Shown: positions 1 through 5,433 of the stretch, piece after piece
Layout of the letters: every line of letters begins with the position of its first letter
Numbering within the stretch: the stretch's first letter is position 1
DNA from: CAZAPZ01 sp964487285
Lineage (GTDB): Bacteria; Campylobacterota_A; Desulfurellia; JAADFJ01
Direction of reading: 5' to 3'
DNA length: 20,322 nucleotides
Assembly (NCBI GenBank): GCA_964487285.1
Contig: CAZAPZ010000020.1
Location: 1 to 20,322, forward strand
Made by a program: the position numbers and the translations under genes
The notes under the pieces: generated by a model
What the model was told of the DNA's origin: nothing
The model's database searches: none
The model's input: only the letters and a program-made list of their open reading frames with translations

Positions 1-293
1 TTGGTTTGTCTGACTTTGAATATGCTTTTTATACAGCAGTAGCGGACAATGAAAGCGCAAGAGAATTAATGTAAAAAGACAAATTAAGAGAGCTTGCTGT
101 AATCCTAACAGAAAGAGTAAAAGCAAACGCATCAATTGACTGGACAATAAAAGAGAGCGTAAGAGCAAAATTGAAGGTGATAACAAAACGGACTTTGAGA
201 CAATTCGGATATCCACCGGATATGCAAAAATTGGCAACAGAAACCGTATTAAAACAAGCTGAATTAATTGCAAACGAGATAACAAATGAGTAA
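1..293 (+). pseudogene. hsdR: Type I restriction enzyme R subunit, C-terminal remnant with in-frame stop
   Basis: Reading frame 3 from the left edge gives GLSDFEYAFYTAVADNESAR, then ELM, a TAA at 72-74, and then KDKLRELA followed by a segment containing SIDWT, SVRAKL, KRTLRQFGYPPD and VLKQAELIANE up to the natural TAA at 291-293. The block SIDWT..SVRAKL..LR.FGYPPD is typical of the extreme C-terminus of HsdR, the ATP-dependent translocase and nuclease subunit of type I restriction-modification systems. Homology continues unbroken across the TAA, so a single-base change of a sense codon (for example AAA or GAA) is the simplest explanation. The stop would remove about the last 72 residues. The rest of the gene, and any hsdM or hsdS, lies outside the window, so I cannot tell whether the whole locus is dead. 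A sequencing error at one base is also possible. Confidence 0.75.
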
Positions 294-440
294 GCCCAGT
301 GCATAACAAAGGCTATACCCAATAAGGATTTTGGTGGTAAATAGAAAGTAAATTCAAATAATAAACATTAGTAATAAATTGAAATGGAAGTGCTTTGAAA
401 TCCCTTACTGCTCATGGCCACTTACCGTTAGGATGTAGGA

Positions 441-635
441 TTATAATGCTCCCATAAAATCAGACCAAAGTTTGAAGCAATTTTTCCCATCTTCGTCATT
501 ATGAGACCACTGCCCACAAAAAAGTTTTATTTTCACCGCCGACAATTCCTTCTTCGACATGTGTATGGTTATGCATTCCATACACCTACATTCCGGTAAA
601 GCAAGAAATAACATATATCCGGTGGTTTGCGGCAA
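441..635 (-). CDS. Doubtful small hypothetical protein, cysteine-rich
   Basis: This is a 64-codon ORF starting with TTG (an internal ATG lies eight codons in). The peptide has a cysteine cluster CRCMEC in the first third, one more Cys in LFCGQWSH, one in GKNCFKLW, and a hydrophilic C-terminus ending in FMGAL. I do not recognise a family. An AGGAG on the coding strand lies about 15 nt upstream of the TTG, which is too far for a good ribosome-binding site. The ORF lies just downstream of mtaD on the same strand and beside a degenerate hsdR, so it may be a relic of a longer gene or chance. No function can be assigned. Confidence 0.15.
   Translation of the reverse strand: MPQTTGYMLFLALPECRCMECITIHMSKKELSAVKIKLFCGQWSHNDEDGKNCFKLWSDFMGAL
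561..585. repeat. Inverted repeat, 8-bp arms
   Basis: GTGTATGG (561-568) and CCATACAC (578-585) are perfect inverted arms separated by 9 bp that contain ATGCAT. No T-tract follows on either strand, so it does not look like a terminator. It may be an operator-like site or a chance dyad inside the doubtful ORF. Confidence 0.35.
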
Positions 636-678
636 TTGAAACAGTTGATCTCCTGTTATATTAACTTAATTCGGATAG

Positions 679-1941
679 TTAATAAGTCTTTCTATTTGCA
701 AAACTTTGCACTTCTTTTGACAAGATGCTGATTTTTGATTTGACTTTTGCCGCATTGATAAAACTGAATCTGCCGTTTTCATAAACAATTTTTCCGTTTA
801 TAATAACTGTTTTTATATCGCTGTGTGAAAATGAATAAACAAGATACGAGTAAGGATTGTAAATTGGAATCGATGATAATGCATCGGGTTTTATAATAAT
901 CAGATCCGCCATATATCCGGGCGACAGCTTTCCGACTTTTATACCAAGCGGCCCCGCCGGATTAAAAGTGGCCATCTTGAATATTGACTGCGCATCAGAT
1001 ATCGTCGGATCTCCTGACACACCTTTATGTATAAGTGCAGCCGTATTCATTTCGGAAAAAAGATTTTGCTTGTTGTTGCTTGCGGCTCCATCTGTTCCAA
1101 GTGCTATATTTATTCTACTCATTTTAGATATTGGCATGATGCCGCTTGCTAATTTAAGGTTGCTTTTGATATTATGTGCAACAGTTGCTTCACTCTTCTC
1201 TAACAGCGAAATATCATTATCGGTCAGCTTAACCGCATGCGCCACAACTGTTTTTTCAGTTAGTAGTCCCAATTTATCAAGCATCGCAATTGGCCGTTTG
1301 CCATATTGCTCAAGTATCATTTTGACTTCGCCGTCGGTTTCGGAAGCATGAATTGTTACAGGAACATCATATTTTTTAGATAATTCTAATAATTTTTTTA
1401 ATGTTGTTTCCTTTGTTAAATAAAGTGAATGCGGAGCGATTATAGGTCTCACCAGTTCCCCGTCTTTATATCTAATTATCAAATTTTCTATGCGTTTAAT
1501 AACCGTATCCGAGTTATTGGAATTCGGTGAAAAATCAAGCGCACCTTCACCTACAAATCCTCTCATACCAATATCAACAGCAGCTTTTGCAACTTGATTT
1601 TCAAAATAATACATATCGACAAAACAGGTAGTTCCCGTTGAAATCATCTCCATCATAGACAGCAAACTCGACCAATAAACCGTCTCTTTATTAACAAACT
1701 TTTTTTCTATTGGAAATATTACGCTGTTAAGCCATTTTTGTAACGGGAGATCATCGGCAACACCGCGCAGCATACTCATCGCAAGATGAGTATGCGCATT
1801 AATTAATCCAGGCATAACAAAACAACCGGTGCAGTCTATCACATCACCATACGCAGTATCGGAAATGAGATTATTTTTTATATATAGATCTTTTTTGTAA
1901 ATACCTTCGCAATCAATTAAAGTTGCATTTTTTATAATCAT
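679..1941 (-). CDS. mtaD: 5-methylthioadenosine/S-adenosylhomocysteine deaminase (amidohydrolase)
   Basis: The 420-residue product belongs to the metal-dependent amidohydrolase superfamily, TrzA/AtzA/MtaD branch, which deaminates the adenine of methylthioadenosine (MTA) and S-adenosylhomocysteine (SAH) to the hypoxanthine form in the cytoplasm. Visible motifs are the N-terminal metal site PGLINAHTH (His50, His52), STGTTCFVDM near 101-110, the third metal ligand in IHASETDGE (His198, with Glu201 nearby), VVAHAVKL (His235), AHNIKSNLKLASG (His256) and the catalytic or metal-binding Asp in LGTDGAASNN (Asp284). The family usually has HNPxSN at the sixth motif; here Pro is Ile. Length is normal. 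The start is supported by AAGG about 13 nt upstream on the coding strand. It is divergent from the neighbouring phosphorylase gene, whose enzyme could use its product. Guanine or other aminohydrolase activity cannot be excluded from sequence alone. Confidence 0.88.
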   Translation of the reverse strand: MIIKNATLIDCEGIYKKDLYIKNNLISDTAYGDVIDCTGCFVMPGLINAHTHLAMSMLRGVADDLPLQKWLNSVIFPIEKKFVNKETVYWSSLLSMMEMISTGTTCFVDMYYFENQVAKAAVDIGMRGFVGEGALDFSPNSNNSDTVIKRIENLIIRYKDGELVRPIIAPHSLYLTKETTLKKLLELSKKYDVPVTIHASETDGEVKMILEQYGKRPIAMLDKLGLLTEKTVVAHAVKLTDNDISLLEKSEATVAHNIKSNLKLASGIMPISKMSRINIALGTDGAASNNKQNLFSEMNTAALIHKGVSGDPTISDAQSIFKMATFNPAGPLGIKVGKLSPGYMADLIIIKPDALSSIPIYNPYSYLVYSFSHSDIKTVIINGKIVYENGRFSFINAAKVKSKISILSKEVQSFANRKTY

Positions 1942-1967
1942 ATTTGCAAATTACCTTCTTTTTCCTT

Positions 1968-1996
1968 ATGATAGCCAATAGATGGAAAATTTGCAA
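1968..1996 (-). promoter_or_regulatory. Candidate mtaD promoter
   Basis: On the minus strand TTGCAA (1991-1996) and TATCAT (1968-1973) are separated by 17 bp. The -35 matches the sigma-70 consensus at 4 of 6 positions and the -10 at 5 of 6. Transcription would begin near 1961, giving a leader of about 20 nt that includes the AAGG of mtaD. The -35 lies inside the first codons of the divergent phosphorylase gene. Confidence 0.4.
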
Positions 1997-2806
1997 AATA
2001 GATTGGAAAAAAGTCTCCCTGAACTTCAAACATACGGCATACAAAAAGCTGATATTGGAATCATAACAGGTACCGGCTTATCGGAAACTTCACCGGTTTC
2101 CGATATAAAAATATCTTATAATAACATAAGCGGCCTTGTCAAATCGAATGCTCCCGGACATATAGGCGAAATTTTATACGGTAAAGCAGGCGGCAAAACC
2201 GTTCTGTTTTTTTCAGGTCGATCTCACTTTTACGAAGGATATGACATGAAGGATGTTATGTATCCGATTGACCTCGCTGCAGCACTTGGCGTGAAGATGC
2301 TGATTGTTATAAGTGCCGCAGGAGGATTAAACCAATCGTTTAAAAGCGGGGATATTATGCTCATTACCGATCATATAAATATGATGGGCGTAAATCCGTT
2401 ACGCGGACTTCAATCATATTATAATGAAAACGATCTGTTTTGTGATATGTCATCTCCATATTCAAAAGAACTCAATATAAAATTCATAAAAACAGCTAAA
2501 AACTTTAACCTTAATTTAAAGTCAGGAGTTTATGCAGCTGTTTCCGGTCCGTCTATTGAAACTGCAGCCGAAACTCGTTTTTTAATGAGGATGGCCGATG
2601 CCGTCGGTATGTCCACGGTTCCGGAAGTTATAGCCGCAAATAGAAACAATCTCAAAACGATATCCGCAGCAATCATTTCTAATATTAACAATCCGGATAA
2701 TTTGAAACCTGTTCTCATAGAAAAAGTGATTAAAAACTGTCAACTTGGCGCCAAAATTCTTAAACCGGCTCTGTTGCAGTTCGTCACGGATATAAAAATA
2801 GAATAA
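1982..2806 (+). CDS. Purine nucleoside phosphorylase family; possibly methylthioinosine phosphorylase
   Basis: This 274-residue protein is a trimeric-type (PNP/MTAP) nucleoside phosphorylase, which splits purine nucleosides with phosphate into base and sugar-1-phosphate. Motifs are SNAPGHIGEI (55-64), GRSHFYEGYD (79-88, phosphate and ribose site), SAAGGLN (111-117), GDIMLITDHIN (123-133), GPSIET (189-194), VGMSTVPEVI (208-217) and IISN (231-234). Compared with human PNP, the base-binding Glu201 is Glu193 and Asn243 is Asn234, pointing to 6-oxopurines. The 5'-OH ligand His257 appears to be Ile246, and the usual TNAAGG is ISAAGG, so Asn115 is Ser. One Gly is missing before ADAVGMS. With mtaD beside it, inosine or methylthioinosine phosphorolysis is plausible. 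The start ATG has no visible Shine-Dalgarno sequence. dnaA follows 23 bp later on the same strand, so read-through is likely. Confidence 0.85.
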   Translation: MENLQNRLEKSLPELQTYGIQKADIGIITGTGLSETSPVSDIKISYNNISGLVKSNAPGHIGEILYGKAGGKTVLFFSGRSHFYEGYDMKDVMYPIDLAAALGVKMLIVISAAGGLNQSFKSGDIMLITDHINMMGVNPLRGLQSYYNENDLFCDMSSPYSKELNIKFIKTAKNFNLNLKSGVYAAVSGPSIETAAETRFLMRMADAVGMSTVPEVIAANRNNLKTISAAIISNINNPDNLKPVLIEKVIKNCQLGAKILKPALLQFVTDIKIE

Positions 2807-2829
2807 GAATAATTAAAGAGAGTGTATAG

Positions 2830-4137
2830 ATGAAAACTTCAATTGAACAATATTTGAAAAAAAACTTAAAAAATCAGATTAACGAAACCGATTTTAGTAT
2901 TTGGATAAAGCCCGTGTCATTTTTACACACAAAAAAACGATTGGTTATTGAAATTCCCAATCGTTTTTTTAAAGAATGGATTAAAGATAATTGCTTGAAA
3001 GAGATAACGGAGCTCTTAAAAAAAATGAAGCAGGAAACGGAAACCATTAAGTTTATAATAAAAAAACCTGATGGTTCAAACCAAGCCAAAGGTGGCAATA
3101 TCTTGCGTTCGGAACAAAATAGATTTTCGCTTAACGATAAATATCAATTTGAAAATTTTATAATAGGTGATTCTAACCGATTTGCCTCAGCAGCTGCAAT
3201 TGCAGTAGCCTCAACTCCCGGCAAAGCTTACAATCCGTTTTTTATATATGGAGGCGTGGGATTGGGAAAAACTCACATCCTTCAGGCAATAGGAAATAGA
3301 GTGGCAAAAAACGGTTTTAAAAATATATGCTATACATCGTCGGAGCAATTCACAAATGAACTTATCAATGCAATAAAAAATAGATCTAACAACCAATTTC
3401 GTCAATATTACCGTAATTTAGATCTGCTGCTTATTGATGATATTCAATTTATAGCTGGGAAATACGGTACACAGGAAGAATTTTTTAACACATTCAACGC
3501 TATGCATCAAGTAAACGGCCAAATAGTAATCACAAGTGATAAATTGCCTAAAGATATAGACAACATCGGGGAAAGACTCAGATCTCGCTTCCAATGGGGG
3601 TTAATTGCAGAAATCGGACCTCCCGACTACGAAACAAGACTTGCCATAATACAAAGAAAAGCCAAATCATACAAAATAAATATCGATGATGATGTTGCTA
3701 ATTTTTTATCGTCTAATATTACATCGAATGTGAGAGAGATCGAAGGTGCATTAGTTAGAATAGGCGCATTTTCCTCATTAATGAATGCTAAAATTACGAT
3801 TGAATTCGCTGAAAAAATAATGAAAAATATCATGACGGAAAGAAAAAGACAGATAACGGTTGACAATATACAAAAAGCCGTTGCCGACCATTTTAATATT
3901 ACCGTTTCAAAAATGTTATCTAAACGAAGAGAAAAAGAAATTTTAAGACCAAGGCAAATTGCAATTTATATAGTAAGAAAATTAACGGGGAAATCATATC
4001 CTGAAATCTGCAGGCACTTCGGTATGAAAAGCCATGCCTCAATAATAAACGCTATTAAAACAATTGAAACCGAAATAAATAAAAGCCAAATTTTTTCCGA
4101 TGAAATAACAATAATTCATAAAAAAATTTCCAAATAG
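2830..4137 (+). CDS. dnaA: Chromosomal replication initiator protein DnaA
   Basis: The 435-residue AAA+ ATPase binds and opens the replication origin. Domain I covers about residues 1-80 (SIEQYLKKNL..FSIWIKPVSF). The linker is short. The AAA+ core has Walker A GGVGLGKT (141-148), Walker B LLIDDIQF (200-207), sensor I IVITSDK (232-238) and the arginine-finger region GERLRSRFQWGL (247-258). The DNA-binding domain IV covers about 338-435, with RPRQIAIY (373-380) supplying the minor-groove arginine. The recognition helix reads MKSHASIINA (399-408), where most DnaA proteins have xxDHTTVxxA, so Asp, Thr and Thr are replaced by Ser, Ala and Ser while His is kept. Length and all catalytic motifs are intact. 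The gene lies 23 bp after the phosphorylase, with a weak purine-rich ribosome-binding site (AGAGAG). There is no room for an origin directly upstream. Confidence 0.97.
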   Translation: MKTSIEQYLKKNLKNQINETDFSIWIKPVSFLHTKKRLVIEIPNRFFKEWIKDNCLKEITELLKKMKQETETIKFIIKKPDGSNQAKGGNILRSEQNRFSLNDKYQFENFIIGDSNRFASAAAIAVASTPGKAYNPFFIYGGVGLGKTHILQAIGNRVAKNGFKNICYTSSEQFTNELINAIKNRSNNQFRQYYRNLDLLLIDDIQFIAGKYGTQEEFFNTFNAMHQVNGQIVITSDKLPKDIDNIGERLRSRFQWGLIAEIGPPDYETRLAIIQRKAKSYKINIDDDVANFLSSNITSNVREIEGALVRIGAFSSLMNAKITIEFAEKIMKNIMTERKRQITVDNIQKAVADHFNITVSKMLSKRREKEILRPRQIAIYIVRKLTGKSYPEICRHFGMKSHASIINAIKTIETEINKSQIFSDEITIIHKKISK

Positions 4138-4158
4138 ATTCTTGTCAATTTCCTGTTA

Positions 4159-4191
4159 GCAACATAGGAGTTTCTGACAAGCTTATGTTGC
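4159..4191 (+). repeat. Inverted repeat downstream of dnaA (possible weak terminator)
   Basis: GCAACATAGG (4159-4168) and CTTATGTTGC (4182-4191) can form a 10-bp stem with one G-U pair and a 13-nt loop, starting 22 nt after the dnaA stop. The following bases (GATCTTACCTTTACTG) are not a U-tract, so a strong intrinsic terminator is unlikely. A second inverted pair, CTTGTCA (4141-4147) and TGACAAG (4175-4181), interleaves with it, so the two stems compete. Confidence 0.45.
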
Positions 4192-4252
4192 GATCTTACC
4201 TTTACTGACAATGCACGATAATAAAATATAAAGTTATAAACAGGGAAAATTG

Positions 4253-4280
4253 TTGATATATAAAGAATTTTTGATACAAT
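4253..4280 (+). promoter_or_regulatory. Candidate dnaN promoter
   Basis: TTGATA (4253-4258) and TACAAT (4275-4280) are separated by 16 bp. Each hexamer matches the sigma-70 consensus at 5 of 6 positions. Transcription would start near 4287, about 57 nt before dnaN, and would feed the close-packed dnaN-gyrB-gyrA genes. A perfect TTGACA at 4288-4293 lies just downstream, but its only -10 candidate (TACTTT, 4310-4315) is poor. Confidence 0.5.
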
Positions 4281-4343
4281 AGACAAATTGACAGAAGTTA
4301 CTACAATACTACTTTAAAGAATAAAGAATAAGAGGAGAGAAAA

Positions 4344-5432
4344 ATGTTAATAGATAAAAAAGTTTTGTTAAACGCACTAAAACTAACAATGCACTTTGCA
4401 GACAAAAACTCTAATAATCCTATATTAGAAGCAACGCTGATAAATATAAAAAATAATTCAATAACATTATCTGCAACCGATACAAAAATAGGCTCTGAGA
4501 TAACTATACCGACCAAATATGACAATATAGGAACTATATGCATACCTGCAATTAGATTTTATAATATGATACATTTAATAGAAGAAGATACTATAAATAT
4601 AGACATTAACGACAAAATGATTAAAGTATCAACAAAGTCATATAAATCTCAACTTAAAAAATACGATGCTGATCTTTTTCCTAATCTTTTTAACGAAATT
4701 CCAACAACTAATATAACTATAAACGCAGCTATACTAAATAAAGCTATAAAAAGAACGGCTTTTGCTGCTGCAGTCAGAGGATATAAACCTGAAATTGAAG
4801 GAATTAATTTTATTACGGATAAAACAGGTATTTCTCTATGTACTACAAACTCATATAGATTAAGCTATTTTCATTATAATCCTGAAGACAATAGTTCATT
4901 AAACAATTTCGATATAATTATTCCAAAAAGATTTGCACTGGAACTTTTAAATATCACAGAAAATAAAAAAGAGATAAAAATAGGCATAACTGAAAATTAT
5001 TTATCGGTTGAATCGGAGAACATAAAACTATTCAGCCGCCTAATAGAAGGAAAATTTCCCAATTACAGCTCTATGATAAAAGATAAAAATTGTAAACCGT
5101 TTTCTTTACCGACAGACAAATTCTTAAAAGCAGTTGAAAAAATAATTTTTATAACCGAAACTCCAAATTATCCTATCACTTTTACCTTAAACGATCAAAA
5201 ATTGAACATAAAAGCTACGAATGAAGAAGGTGAATTTGCGGAAGAAAATATTGATATTAACAGTAGTGAAACATTTAAATTCAAATTGAACGGAAAAATG
5301 CTTTTTGAATATCTTACCACTATTGCAGATAAAACAATTGATCTATATTATGAAGCGGAAAAAGCACCGATACTGTTTATATCTCAAGAAACAGAATATA
5401 ACTCAAAATATATTCAAATGCCTGTAGATTAA
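4344..5432 (+). CDS. dnaN: DNA polymerase III beta subunit (sliding clamp)
   Basis: The 362-residue product fits the three-fold repeated clamp architecture that forms a ring dimer and tethers the polymerase to DNA. Family-like segments include the N-terminal LLNALKLTMHFADKNSNNPI, LSATDTKIGSEI (canonical LxATDxExG), the middle-domain AFAAAVRGYKPEIEGINF and TNSYRLSYFHY (canonical TDxHRLA), LFSRLIEGKFPNY (canonical xxSRLIDGxFPDY) and the C-terminal YIQMPVD. The last residues are shorter than the usual MPMRL-type end but keep Met-Pro. The start is set by AGGAG at 4333-4337, 6 nt before ATG. The stop is separated from the gyrB start by one base, so translation is probably coupled. recF, which often sits between dnaN and gyrB, is absent here. 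Confidence 0.95.
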   Translation: MLIDKKVLLNALKLTMHFADKNSNNPILEATLINIKNNSITLSATDTKIGSEITIPTKYDNIGTICIPAIRFYNMIHLIEEDTINIDINDKMIKVSTKSYKSQLKKYDADLFPNLFNEIPTTNITINAAILNKAIKRTAFAAAVRGYKPEIEGINFITDKTGISLCTTNSYRLSYFHYNPEDNSSLNNFDIIIPKRFALELLNITENKKEIKIGITENYLSVESENIKLFSRLIEGKFPNYSSMIKDKNCKPFSLPTDKFLKAVEKIIFITETPNYPITFTLNDQKLNIKATNEEGEFAEENIDINSSETFKFKLNGKMLFEYLTTIADKTIDLYYEAEKAPILFISQETEYNSKYIQMPVD

Positions 5433-5433
5433 C

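Larger units (their letters stand above)
294..678. other. Non-coding or decayed stretch between hsdR remnant and mtaD
   Basis: No recognisable gene lies in this 385-bp stretch. It contains one weak 64-codon ORF on the minus strand (441-635), a short inverted repeat at 561-585 and a small near-tandem AGGATgtAGGAT around 430-442. A short dyad (aacag, 8 nt, ctgtt) near 640-657 lies downstream of the mtaD stop, but it is too weak and lacks the U-tract expected of an intrinsic terminator. The stretch may be residue of decayed accessory DNA attached to the hsdR remnant. Confidence 0.4.
4138..4343. other. dnaA-dnaN intergenic region, candidate origin-associated DNA
   Basis: This 206-bp gap is the only sizeable non-coding DNA beside dnaA. 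It holds the hairpin at 4159-4191, three TGACAA motifs (inverted at 4142-4147, direct at 4175-4180 and 4206-4211) spaced 33 and 31 bp apart, an AT-rich run at about 4216-4240, and a promoter reading into dnaN. No TTATCCACA DnaA box is present. The nearest match is TTATAAACA at 4234-4242, with two mismatches to that sequence. Many bacteria place at least part of oriC between dnaA and dnaN, so this is a candidate, but the sequence alone does not prove it. Confidence 0.35.

Noticed and set aside
72..74. Stop-codon reassignment suggested by the TAA in hsdR
   Set aside because: TAA terminates mtaD, dnaN, gyrA and other intact genes at the expected family lengths.
968..1351. 127-codon plus-strand ORF inside mtaD
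   Set aside because: It is antisense to conserved MtaD motifs; its composition is that of a shadow frame.
4234..4242. TTATAAACA as a DnaA box
   Set aside because: It has two mismatches to TTATCCACA in AT-rich DNA and is a single copy; kept only as a weak hint.
4288..4315. TTGACA as the main dnaN promoter
   Set aside because: The -35 is perfect but the only -10 at suitable spacing (TACTTT) matches 3 of 6; the promoter at 4253-4280 is better.
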